A stretch of DNA of 64,000 nt, taken from assembly GCA_019054805.1 (NCBI GenBank), contig JAHQIY010000016.1:1054001-1118000 (forward strand), in the 5' to 3' direction. Of the stretch, positions 1-11,310 are shown one piece after another. Position 1 is the first letter of the stretch. Each line of letters begins with the position of its first letter. The notes beneath the pieces are model-generated. The model saw nothing but the letters and a program-made list of their open reading frames with translations, did not search any database and was not told where the DNA came from. This DNA is from Brachionus manjavacas (lineage: Eukaryota > Rotifera > Eurotatoria > Ploima > Brachionidae). The translations under genes were made by a program, and so were the position numbers.

Positions 1-1225
1 GCGGATTTGGATGCACCCCTGTGCCGCCAGTCAAATGGTAAATATGAGCCTTGAGCTCTTGGACCTGTTGCCTCAAGTTATTCAATTCAGCCACCTGGGG
101 ATCAATGTTAACAATTGGCTTGTTTTTAATTTTTCTGGCCCTGTCTGCATATCTCAGCGTATTCAAACTCTCTTCCATATTCGAATCAGCCGGACTAACA
201 CACGCTATCATCACAGTATGAGAATTGCCGCCCAGACTGTCCTGTAACAATCTAGTCAATTTGCTTTCGCGATATGGCACGTGTTTTGCCTTATTTCCTG
301 GATTGTCCTCTCCCAAGACACTGATCACATTGCCTAGTGCCAACAGACCCAAATTGATGTTGATTCCCTCTTTGAGCCGAATTCCCTCGGCCTTCGTCTT
401 GCTCTGTCTCTCCGAGCCGGCCAAATCGACCAAGTGAAACTTGCTCTTGATTATGCCGCCATTGTCCGGACTCGGCCCGCTTTCACTCGAGCAACTGACC
501 TGCTCTAGAGTTATCGTAAAAATGGCATGACTTCTGGATGATTGGTCATTCATGGCTGTGCCTCCGACGACCCGGCCCTGAGAGCCTCGCTCAAGCAATT
601 GAATAGTGGTGATCGAGTTTTTGACTTCTATTTCAGACAAGTTCATCACTCGGATTGTGTTGTTCTCTTCTCTAATGTTTAAATTTTCTTGCGTTCCTTT
701 CAAGTTGAACAAGTCTTTGATCTCCTCGTTGTAGACCTCCACAAATGAAACTTTGACACTGAACGTCAAGTCTTTGTTGGAGTTTTGTTCATCGTCAATG
801 CGAGTGAACAGATCGTTTAGGACGCGTGGAATAACTCCGACTTCGTCCAAATCGTTCAAGTTGAGAATTGTGTTCGTTTGAATGTCGGCGCTGGACACGC
901 TGGCCATGGCTGACGAGAGCGCTGCGTAGCCCGAGCCCATTGTAAATGTTTTGCCGCTGCCTGTTTGCCCATAGGCCAAAACTGTTGCGTTGTAGCCTTT
1001 GAACAGAGCGTCTAGTAGTGGCTGCACGGACGCTTCGTATATGTCTATTTGTGGCGTATTCTTGCCAAATACGTAATCATATGTGAACGGTTTGTCCTTG
1101 CCGAGTATTACTTGTGGCTCGTTTGAGATAGTGCGCAAACATTCCGAGCATGCATCGTTTTTTTCGCGCTGATTCAATGGACGGATGCGCAGTGCTACCT
1201 TCACTGGTATGGCCTTGTCACTCAT
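1..1225 (-). CDS. KIF4: Kinesin-4 family motor protein, N-terminal part (KIF4-like), runs off the left edge
   Basis: Chromosome-associated kinesins of the KIF4 type are plus-end-directed microtubule motors used in chromosome arm movement and central-spindle length control. Read on the minus strand from the ATG at 1225, the frame is open without a stop or intron to position 1 (408 codons). The P-loop GQTGSGKT lies near residues 86-93, switch I SSRSHA and switch II DLAGSE follow, then the kinesin-4 hallmark stretch [16 protein letters not shown] and [14 protein letters not shown] before the neck. This matches KIF4 more closely than KIF21 or KIF7, but the stalk and Cys-rich tail lie outside the window. 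The start [18 protein letters not shown] fits the family N-terminus. Codons are richer in G+C than in most genes here. The next gene, the acyl-CoA synthetase, is divergent, 2.36 kb away. Confidence 0.95.
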   Translation of the reverse strand, partial: MSDKAIPVKVALRIRPLNQREKNDACSECLRTISNEPQVILGKDKPFTYDYVFGKNTPQIDIYEASVQPLLDALFKGYNATVLAYGQTGSGKTFTMGSGYAALSSAMASVSSADIQTNTILNLNDLDEVGVIPRVLNDLFTRIDDEQNSNKDLTFSVKVSFVEVYNEEIKDLFNLKGTQENLNIREENNTIRVMNLSEIEVKNSITTIQLLERGSQGRVVGGTAMNDQSSRSHAIFTITLEQVSCSSESGPSPDNGGIIKSKFHLVDLAGSERQSKTKAEGIRLKEGININLGLLALGNVISVLGEDNPGNKAKHVPYRESKLTRLLQDSLGGNSHTVMIACVSPADSNMEESLNTLRYADRARKIKNKPIVNIDPQVAELNNLRQQVQELKAHIYHLTGGTGVHPNP

Positions 1226-3583
1226 TTGATTTTACTTTGTCGCTAAACTTATTGCTAATTAAAAAATGAAAAGCACTGTTGGTGTATATTGGAGAAATAT
1301 GTGTGCTAAATGTGTGTATCATAGAATTTGTAAATAACAAGCTTTGAGCAATTTTATTTCTTTAGATTAAACTAAAGCGCCATTATTTGAAAGTTCTTCT
1401 TGTGAACACAATAACGTATTTTATTTTATTCACTGAAACAGACGCATTTTTTGTCTTAAATATTTAGAAAATTTTTTTTGCACTGAGTTGTGATATCCGT
1501 AGGTCGAAAAATGATTTTTCTTTAATATTTGATATTTTTAAAGGAGATATTTTTTGTCATAATAGTTGTTTAAAAAAATTAATAAAAGTAAATAAAATTT
1601 TTTAATAGACGATAATTAATCTCTTAATTTAGACAATTAAAAAATACTCAAAAAAAATCCTAACAACTGAGCTTTCTTTTTTGACTTTAGTTTAATTCTC
1701 TTTTATTTTATCCAACTTTTATTTAATTTTTTCTATTTAAATCCTATTTTTTAATCTGAAGGAGCCTTAGCTTGATACAGATAAACAAATAAATAATTAA
1801 ATAAATAACCTTCCAGTTTTCTGTTTCTTGTTGTAGAGCAAGAAGGCAAAAAAAGTTTATTTTGATTAAAGCTTTTAATATTTAAGTGATTTACACTTTG
1901 AAACGTATTTGGAACCTCCAGTTCAACTTGATGTTGATTTTGTTTGAGTAGCTAGCTAAACATTTTTTTGTTTCAAACAAATTTTTTACGTATTCAGTTT
2001 CCTTTTTATTTTTATTAGAAAATAAATATTTAGAAATTAATAATATTTTTTTTCATGATCTTTTCAATACCTGTCATTAATTATCTCAATTTGTCTTTTT
2101 TAATTTTATTTTAATTTTACACTATTTGCTAAATTTGTAATTTATAAATAAAAACAATCTTTACTTCAGTATTTTCGTTATTTTAATATATAATACGCTT
2201 TTTTTTTCATAAAAATGTTTTTATTAATCTATAAAACATCAGAGTAATTCTAATATATCATTTAACATTTTTTTAAATTCAATTATTCTTTTTTATTAAA
2301 TAGCTAAAACTCCACTATCAAATAGAGTGTAGACTATTTATTTTTATGTATTATTAAATCAAAAAATAAATAGAATTTTTCTTATACAAACAAAGATTAA
2401 TATTAAGAGTTTGAGCTGGACGATAGAAGAGCTTAATTACGTTATTTGTAGAATAATAATAATAACAATAATTAGCTTCTGCAAGAAACTTGCAGAGAAA
2501 TCTTACACGGTAGCTTTTACACCGTTCATACAACTATTAAATATGTCTATCTAATAATTTATGCACTAAACATCTTTTTAATTTGTTAAACTTTGAAAAG
2601 GTAGACTTATAATTTTAAATAAATTTAGAGGAATATTTTATGATATTTAATTTTTCATTATTAATGAAAAATATGGAATCTCTTTGACATTTTTACTTTT
2701 AAAATTTAGATTTTCCGATAAATAATCGGCAACAATTAATTTTATTAAAAATTATTTTTTGAATCAAGTTTAGTCTTAAACAATGGATTAGAATTTTTCA
2801 AAACTTCTTAATTTAATTCATTCAATAGAATAGAATGATTATAAAAATTTTAATTATTTTTTTAGGTTGAAGAATATAATTATTATGAAGGATAGGTTGA
2901 TAATAAGTAAAACATGACTTATTCGAGTCTTAAAATTTTTTTTTCTAATATTTTCGAATAAAAAACGAAATTCGTTCCCTCATTTAGTAATGTTTACTTT
3001 TTTCTCGTTGAATAGTTTAATTTAAATCCTTTTTAATTAAACTTAGTGTGTAAAAAGATGCATAATAAAAATTAAAAGGTAAATAACATATTGAAACTCT
3101 TTTTTCAAAAAAAAAACTTCAAGCAAAACTATGCAAAAATTTTATTTTAATTTGACTATTTTTCTCAAATTTTATCAAAAAAAATCTTCATAAATAAGAT
3201 AAAACTTGTTTCTTAAATAAAGATTAAATAAAGATATTAAGTTTTCTGGAGAATCATTTAAAAAAAAATTTGGTTAACTCAAAACAAAAAAATTTATCTA
3301 AAATTTTCAACTATAACCTTCAAAATAAGGTCCATTTTATAAAAAATTATCCATAAAAGTGTTTTTTTTTTTTGTATTTTTATTTTATTTTTTAAATTTT
3401 AAACATGTAATTTAAAAATTTGCAAAAAAGTAGATTCAAGACTTTCTTTAGAACACTTAATTTTTGCAAAATTATGATTTTAATTTATCTATATGAAATA
3501 CTAAATAACTTTATTGAAAGCCATTTAAAGTATTTTTAACAAACAAGATAACATTATTAATCAAATAAATTATTTTATCAAGT
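1226..3583. other. AT-rich divergent intergenic region
   Basis: Separates the divergent kinesin and acyl-CoA synthetase genes. It is dominated by A and T runs and all frames are full of stops. No coding exon or tRNA was seen. The only organised sequence is a pair of small hairpins at 2478-2525, listed separately. Confidence 0.7.
2478..2525. repeat. Two adjacent short stem-loops in intergenic DNA
   Basis: TCTGCAAG-AAA-CTTGCAGA (2478-2496) is a perfect 8-bp stem with a 3-nt loop. ACGGT...ACCGT (2507-2525) is a second 5-bp stem. A related but diverged sequence lies at about 53990-54040 (agcaagactagcttgcagag...ggtagcttctt). The function is unknown; a short dispersed repeat is as likely as a structured RNA. 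Confidence 0.35.
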
Positions 3584-6390
3584 ATGGCAAACGTGGATAA
3601 TATGGTCGTTTTGGGAGCAAGTATGGCTGGTGGCCTAGCTTTAACTTACTATATGACCAAGAGAGAAAAACCGATTGATCCATTTTATGACTTCGAAAAT
3701 CAATCTGTCGAAATCGATGTAAAAATTTTTATAAAACATGATTAAAAAACAAAATACCAGAATAAAATTTTGAAAGAAAGAGCAACATATTAGAGTATGT
3801 CCATCTGTCAAAGAAAAATCATTAACAGAGTATAGATTCGAAGATGTTCGAACACTTTTTGATGTTTTACCCAAAGGCTTAGTTCTTTCTTGTAAGAAAT
3901 AGTTTAAAATTAGTTTCTCGTTAAATAAATCTTTTTTTTAAGCTGATGGTCCTTGTGTTGGTCAAAGGGAAGGTCCTGGAAAAGGTCCTTACATCTGGAT
4001 GAAATATTCAGAAGTGAGTCAAACTAGAAAAATTGATCATTTTTTATAAATAATTTATTTAAGATTATTGAAAAAACAAGGTTTATTGGTAGTGGTCTAA
4101 TTTTAAAAGGTATTGAAAGTAGTAACAGTAGCAACATTGGAATATATTCCTCTAACCGAAACGAATGGATTATATCTGAACACGCATGCTATTCATTTTC
4201 TTTTCCTGTGGTGTCTTTATATGATTCTTATGGAAAAGAATCTATTAGATATATTTTAAATCATGGTAAAATCAAAAAATAAAATAAATATCTCTTGAAT
4301 TTGAATTAAATTAAAAGCTGAACTCAGAGCTATTTTTGTTGATAGTTTTCCAAGAATAATGAATCTCTTAGAAGTTATTGACCATGTTAGTCATCTGAAA
4401 TTAATAATTCATTTTAATCAATTTTCGGAGACAGAAAATCAAATTATTGAAAAATATCGTCATAAAATTGAAATAGTTCATTTTGAAGCTCTTTTGGTAA
4501 ATTTAAAAATTTTTATAAAAATTATGAATGAAATTTTAAACAAAGGAAATCGGAAGAAAAAATTTAATACCACCTAATGTGAGTTTAATAACAATGAAGC
4601 AAAAAAAATAATATTTTTAAAGCCTCCAAAACCATCCGATATTGCCACTGTTTGTTACACATCTGGTACTACCGGTAATCCAAAAGGCGCTCTCCTCTCT
4701 CATGGAAACATAATTGCAAACGAAGCAGCAATCAATGAAAGGTTAAATCAACCACATTTAAATTTTTTAAGTGATGACCCTCCAGTGGTTCATATGTCTT
4801 ATCTTCCTTTAGGTACATATTTTTATATTGCTTCAGTATTAAAACTTGAGAGATAAGAATGAATATATTTATTAGCTCACATGTTGGAAAGGCAAGCGAG
4901 CATGATGGTGTTCTTGGCTGGTGGAAGACTTGGATTTTTGAGTGGCGATATTACTTGTCTTATAAGTGATGCCCAAGAACTAAAACCAAGAGATTTTCCT
5001 ATAGTTCCCAGGTATATTTTTAAAAATTTGTTTTGAAATATTAAAATAATTTTTTTTTCAAGACTTCTAAATAAACTATATGATAGTGTTAGTAATCAGG
5101 TAAAAGGTAGTTCAGTAAAACAATTTCTTTTAAAAAGAGCAATTGCTGCTAAAGAAGCAGATAGAAAAAGGTAAAATCATGCTAAATTATTATTTTATGA
5201 ATATTTGTTTATTTATATTATAGAGGAATTTATCGAAAAGATACTTTGTATGATAAATTAGTCTTTAATAAAATAAGAGAAAGATTAGGAGGCAGAATTT
5301 GTCGTATGGCGACAGGTAGCGCACCGATTTCAGACGAAGTTATGATATTTTCAAAAGCTGCGTTTAGCTGTCCCATCCCAGAAGGATATGGTCAGACTGA
5401 AGCTACTTGTAGTATTACATTCACTCGTCCTTTCGATGTTAAACTTGGTAAAATTTGCTTGAAAAATTTATGAAATTTGAAAAATAAATTCTTGTAATTT
5501 AGGTCATTGTGGTCCACCCGTTAGTTGCTATATGGTCAAACTAGTAGATGTGAGTTTAAAAAAAAAATTTTAATTTTTTTTTAATTTTTTTTAATTAAAG
5601 GTACCAGAAATGAATTACTATGCATGTAGCAACCAAGGCGAAGTAATAGAAATTAGGAATTTGAGATAAATTTTCAGATATACTTTAAGATTTGCTGCAA
5701 AGGCCCGAGTGTTTTTAAAGGATACTTAAAAGATGAAGAAAAAACCAATGAAGCCATAGACAAAGACGGCTGGCTTCACACCGGAGACGTAATTTTTCGA
5801 ATTTTATTTTCCAAAAACTAACTAGTAAAAATTTTTAGATTGGAATGTGGTTATCCGTAAATAATTCAATTAAATACTCATTAATTCAATGAGTTTTTTT
5901 AAAATATTTCTTAAAGAATGGTTGCTTAAAAATAATTGATAGAAAAAAGAATCTTTTCAAACTTTCTCAAGGCGAATATATATCACCAGAAAAAATTGAA
6001 AATATTTATTTAAGAAGCCAGTTTGTAGCTCAGATAATAATTGAAGGAAATTCTTTAAAAGATTTTGTGGTTGCTATTGTTGTTCCTGATATAGACTACT
6101 TGAGAGATCATTTCAAAGATCCTAATCTAGACTTAAAAACATTTTGTTCTAATCAATCATCCAACAGTTTGGTTATGAACGATTTGGAACAAATTGGAAA
6201 AAATTCCAGTTTAATGTCGTATGAAAAAGTTAAAAAAATTCATCTTCATCCAGAACTGATGAGTCTTGAAAATGGTTTCGCTACGCCTACAATGAAAATA
6301 AAGCGTGCCAAAGTAAGAATCTTTTTCAAACATGTAATTCGTAAATTATACAACGAACCTGCAGATTTGAAGCCAAGTTCAAAAATTTAA
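3584..6390 (+). CDS. ACSL: Long-chain-fatty-acid-CoA ligase (ACSL1/5/6 type), 15 exons
   Basis: Activates long-chain fatty acids to acyl-CoA with ATP, normally at the ER or outer mitochondrial membrane. Fifteen exons can be joined with GT/AG introns: 3584-3718, 3783-3891, 3943-4013, 4064-4265, 4318-4496, 4546-4578, 4623-4812, 4876-5011, 5063-5170, 5224-5447, 5503-5549, 5601-5642, 5678-5788, 5839-5856, 5917-6390. The sum is 2079 nt (692 residues), close to the 698 of human ACSL1. A hydrophobic N-terminal anchor ([16 protein letters not shown]) is followed by the AMP-binding motif [10 protein letters not shown], the EGYGQTEA motif, the signature DGWLHTGD and [20 protein letters not shown]. The end [12 protein letters not shown] is typical of ACSL1/5/6. 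One exon is only 18 nt. A 3' splice-like site (tttatcaag) sits one base before the ATG. The convergent calpain gene ends 108 bp downstream. Confidence 0.96.
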
Positions 6391-6498
6391 TCTTTTTTTC
6401 TAATAAATAAATGCTTGATTCTAGTTTTATTTTTTTTTCTAATTAAACAAAATTTATGTCATTTAAATATTTTCTAAAAAAAAATTCAAGATTAAAAT

Positions 6499-8870
6499 TT
6501 AATTTTGATCCTCAAAAAAATTGATCTTAATGTCTTTTTCGTTTTTTTTATCCGAAAATACCCGAGCACAATATTCCACTTCGTTCACTAATTTGTTCAC
6601 TTGTTGATCAAAATATATAATGTAATCACCAGGAGAAAGAGTCAACCGAAAAATTTGTTGATGATTTCCACCAAATTCAATTGTAAAATAATTTTTGATA
6701 AATTTTGGAATCTTGAATTAAAAAATAATAAACTTAACTTTAAAAATAAGATTTTCTTCAAAACCCGATTTCCGTCTTTTTGATAAACCATTAATGTTAC
6801 ATTCGGAACAGTCTTTAAATATGCAGTGCAAAAGCTGAAAATCATATACTCAGACTTTTTTCTTTTAATAGATACCTCGAATTTCAGAATTTTCTTTTTA
6901 CCTAAATCAACAATCAGATCATTCGAGAACCAATTAGTTTATTAATTCAATTACCGGAATGTTGTTTTGGGTAGAGAGCACTTTTAGCAGTATCTATTTT
7001 CCATTGTGTAAATAAAGTTGATTTTTTGGCCAAACTTGGATTCTTTTTAAAATGTTATGCTTTGTTTTTAATAAAAATTTTAATTAATCTAATCTTACTA
7101 TTTTATCCGAAGAGGTCTCTTTCTCTGGTAAAAGATTTACAATTGTAATACCCTCAAAGCATTTGATAAAATCTTCGTAGGTCATACTATTCAATTTAAA
7201 TAAATGATAAGATTAATTTTTTTCAATCAAAAAAAATAAGGTTACAAAAATTCTCCCGGATATGTGGTCCATAGTCCTATAGATTTCAACATTGACTCTA
7301 ATTTTTGGTAGCTCTGTTTCCTTAGAAAAAATACAGAAAAATATACTAGAAAAAATTTAATTACTTTTTAATTATTAAATTTTATACTTTTTAATATCAT
7401 CAATTTTATTGTGTGGATTATGAATTTTGATGTATCGAATACCTTTTACTTGATCCACTTCGGAAACAAGATACTGATGCTTATCAAATATTCCATACAT
7501 TTCAGCGATTCGATCCTATTTTGAATAATTAAATTATTTTTTAATTTTATTTTAAAATAATTGAATCTAACATTTAGCTGATAGCAGCCAACTAAGTTTT
7601 TTCTCTTCGAAGCAAATCTTAGAATTTCAAATAGCTCATCTACTGTCGGAACAACACTATCTGGTTTGTTGTCAAATTCTTCATTTATAAATCTAAATAT
7701 TTTGCGGGCTGTTTCAGAAATTATTGGCTGTTTGTTTGTCACTAACATCGATATGTCAGTATAATAGTTATCATGTATTCCTCCAGATAAGAATAAAGAT
7801 GAGTTTGATAATAAACCTCCGTGTAGAAGGTCATAGCTTCCGACAAATCTAAATTTAAAAATTTAATAACAAAAATTAAAAAAATTTTTTTTCTACTTTG
7901 CAACTGCTTTTTCAAACAAAGGTATCCAAAATTCATTTTGGTAAGTTAAATTTCTGGTGAAAAATAGATCATAGTTTTTGTTAACTGGCAGATAATCGTC
8001 AATAACTATATCATACCATTCTCCCAATTGCCAAAATCTAAAATGGTATGCACCAATGTGCATATTTTTCCTACAAGCATTATCTCTAGGAATAACATGT
8101 GACAATAATTCTTTGTTATAAGTTATGCCCATAATTGCTGCAATCATAAAGCAATCGCCTAAGACACCCTGGAATATATCGTGAATGGAAAAATAGTTAA
8201 CATAGTCATACAAAGAGTAGTTTTTAGGTAAGGGGGTTCCATTTTCATTAAGTACAAATTCATTTTGTAATTGCAAAGCGGATCGATTATGATAGGAGAT
8301 AACCTAAATTTTAAACTTAAAAATTTTGTTTAATATTTTAATAATTTATTTTACTGCACATCTTTCCCATTTAATTAACGAGTCAAGCTCGGACAGATCA
8401 AAAGTATTTTTACAAGCAAAACTCTTGATTAGTGAAGAGGCCAAGTCAGTGTTGATAGTGGGAGATAAAACTTTGACATTCGGTCTAAAATATGGATCAT
8501 GAAAAGCTTCAGCATCTTGGCGAATTTGCCTGATGTCTTGGTCTTTGAATGGCTTTATTTCGGTATTGTTAAGTAACCGGCTTGGAGCTGTTTCGTTTTG
8601 ATCATCGTCAGATAAATCACTGGCTCCTTCGTCATTCCTAAAGACTAGAATTTGATTTTCTTCCGACTCATTCTCAGAATCCGAAATAATTTGACTTGAA
8701 GGTGCCCTTTTGATATTGGAAGATTGTGGGCTTGATTTCCAGCTCTCGTTCTCAGATAGACTCTCATCTTTACAATCGATATCTTTATTTCTATTCAAAT
8801 TTTTGTTGTCAATTTTAACTGGTACAAAAATTTTATTATTTTCTTCTATTTTTGAGCATTTATCTCCCAT
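6499..8870 (-). CDS. Calpain-like cysteine protease, copy 1 of a tandem triplet
   Basis: Calpains are intracellular Ca-regulated cysteine proteases. Nine exons on the minus strand fit together: 8870-8355, 8303-7897, 7848-7572, 7515-7388, 7320-7246, 7186-7099, 7042-6955, 6901-6765, 6711-6499, totalling 1929 nt (642 residues). The N-terminal ~110 residues are acidic and Ser-rich and resemble no domain I know. The catalytic core follows: Cys in QGVLGDCFMIA (about residue 223), His in KHQYLV and Asn in IHNPHN, so the triad is present. Usual neighbours differ: Phe replaces Trp after the Cys and NPHN replaces NPWG. GEFFMTYEDF marks the start of the C2-like domain III. A second beta-rich domain follows, with no EF-hand domain, so this is an atypical calpain. 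The 7042 acceptor and 6765 donor are my choices and less certain. Confidence 0.88.
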
Positions 8871-9048
8871 TTTAGTTGCTGTCTAGAAAAAAATTTCGGA
8901 ACAAAACATAAATTAAATCAGAAATTTTTTTTGCATAGTATCTAATTTAATTTAAAAAAAAACTAAAAAAAGACTGATTTAATTTAAGAAATTTAATTAT
9001 ATGAAAATTTATTGATTAAAAAATTGAATCTTAAAAATAAATTTAAAT

Positions 9049-11113
9049 TTAGAATTCAATTTTCCTAGTAATTACCGAATTTTTATCTGTTTTGGAATAA
9101 AAAATTCTAACACAGACGTCAAGGTCATTTTTTATCTCGGTTCTGGCTACAAATGTAGCGGTATACTTTCCTGAGTCTAGAAAAAGATTAAATATTTGTT
9201 GCATCGAATAAACTTGAGAGTGATAAATTCCAACGGAGTTTCCATTTTTGGTTATTTTAACCTTGGTCAAAAAGCATTCAATGGTGTAATTTTGACAAAT
9301 AGTCAACAAAATATGCTCTCTTATATTTGACTTAATCTCAAAGTTAATTTTAAATTCTGCTCCTACATCTCTTTTCGACATTCGGCCTTGTGTGTGAAGT
9401 ATTTTCCATTGATTCAATAAATTCTAAAATAAATTTATCAATTTTTAAATTTTTTTAATTCATTTAGCTTACACATTTTAGCATCAATTTTTTAGAATAC
9501 TTAAAGTAAAATATTCATTTGAGTAAAAAAAGACGTTAAAAATTAAAATTGCATACTTTTTCAGGTAAATTTTGGACTGACTTTTCCGGTAAAAGATTGA
9601 AAACACAAATTATATCAAAACAATTTACAAAATCATTAAATTTCATGCTAAAAATTTAGGATATTTTTTTGTCAATCTTAAAATAGATACCAAATTTACT
9701 AAAATTCTCCAAGATAGGTTCCAGATGCACCAAGTTTCTTTAATTTTGACTCAAACTCGAAATATTTTTTATTTCTAAGTACAACTATAGAGAGTTTTTT
9801 TTACTAAAATTTTTCTTCATACCTCTTTATCGTGTCTGGATAGTTATGGGGATTTTGCACTTTGACAATTTTTATCTTATCAAATAGATGAATGCTCTTT
9901 ACAGCATATTGATGATGTCTTATCACACCAAAAGAATTTGATTTTTGCTTTTAAAAATTTAGAAGAAAAATTTAACTAATTAAAAAAAATTACTAAAGTT
10001 GAATGACACCCCACTATGTTTTTGTTCTTTAATGCAAATGCAATTATAAAAAATAATTCTTCTATATTGGGACAACCGGCTTCGATGCTACCAAATTGTT
10101 CCTTAAGAGACTTGGCTCTGTATTCCGCTTGGTTGTTTTGAATCGGTGATTTAGATGTTACGTGAAGAATTAATTCTGAGTAGTAAACATTCTGAATGCC
10201 TCCGGAAAACAAAAGGGCTATATTTTCAGTATGACCCCCATTTAAAATTTCATAATTTCCCAAAAATCTACCAATAAATTACTTAATAAATAATTTTAAA
10301 AAGAAAAAAATCTATCTTTAAATACTTAGCTATTGATTTTTCTAAAAGAGATATCCAAAATTCATTTTGAAATCTTAAATTTCTTGCAAATAAGGGATTA
10401 TGAGCAGTGTCAACAGGTAGAAAATCATCAATTACAACATCGTACCATTCACCTAATTTCCACAGTCGGAAATGATAAGCTCCAATTTTCATATTTTTCG
10501 CTACTGCATTGTCCATTGGTGCAAGATGAAGCAAGATTTCTTTGTTATTACAAATGCTCAAAATAGTTGCTATCATAAAACAGTCGCCCAGTATACCTTG
10601 AAAAATGTCGTCAGATGAAAAGTAACTTGCATAATCAGTTGTGGTAAAATTTTGACTCAGAGCTTTTCCATTTGAATCAAGAACAAACTCATATTTTCCT
10701 ATTCGTTTATCATAGCAGATGAGCTGAGGCTTTTTCCATTTTATTTTCGAATTTATTTCATCTGGGCTGTTTTTATTCTGTATGTTAAACATTCTCAAAA
10801 GGATCTTGGCAAAATCTGTATTCATTGTGTGAACTATTTTTTTGATATCTCTGGGGAAATGCGAATCTTCGAATGGTTTGGTTGAAGAGCGTATTTCGCT
10901 TATGTCTTGATTTTTGTATAAATTGACCCGTGATGGCTTATATGTGTTGATTAAAATCTGATTTTTGAGCTGTACAGTTTTGGGTCTTGCTGCCATTAAA
11001 CCCTTATCTTCATCAATTTGCTCTTCCAAAGCTTTTTCTATCAAAAATAATTGCACATAATCATCTTTGTCTTCAAGTCTCATATCGTTTTCACAATCCA
11101 TTCTTGACAACAT
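9049..11113 (-). CDS. Calpain-like cysteine protease, copy 2 of a tandem triplet
   Basis: Same architecture and intron positions as copies 1 and 3. It starts MLSRMDCEND at 11113. The first exon (11113-10326) covers an acidic N-terminus and the Cys half of the core with QGILGDCFMIA (Cys about residue 178). Later exons carry FSGGIQN, GCHSTL, the His motif IRHHQYAV, the Asn motif VQNPHN and YLGEFYMKFNDF leading into domain III. The last exon begins NLLNQWKIL and ends SVITRKIEF before the stop at 9049. The catalytic triad is intact by inspection. As in the sister copies, Phe follows the catalytic Cys and NPHN replaces NPWG. No EF hands are present. Gaps to copy 1 (178 bp) and copy 3 (197 bp) are short, and all three are on the same strand. 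Confidence 0.88.
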
Positions 11114-11310
11114 TAAAAATCATTCAAGCTCAATCGTTGTTAGGACTTTTGATTCATGATTCAAATTAAGTTATTGTATAAATTAGATTTTAGATTCCAA
11201 AATTTAATTAAGGCATGATGAATTGAATAAAAAATTAAAAGTAATTTGTTTTTTAATTTTTATTTAATAAAAACATGATAAAACATAATTAGATTCAATC
11301 GAATAAACGC

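Noticed and set aside
6601-6845. Short open frames on both strands near the end of calpain copy 1
   Set aside because: They overlap real calpain exons or their intron in other frames.
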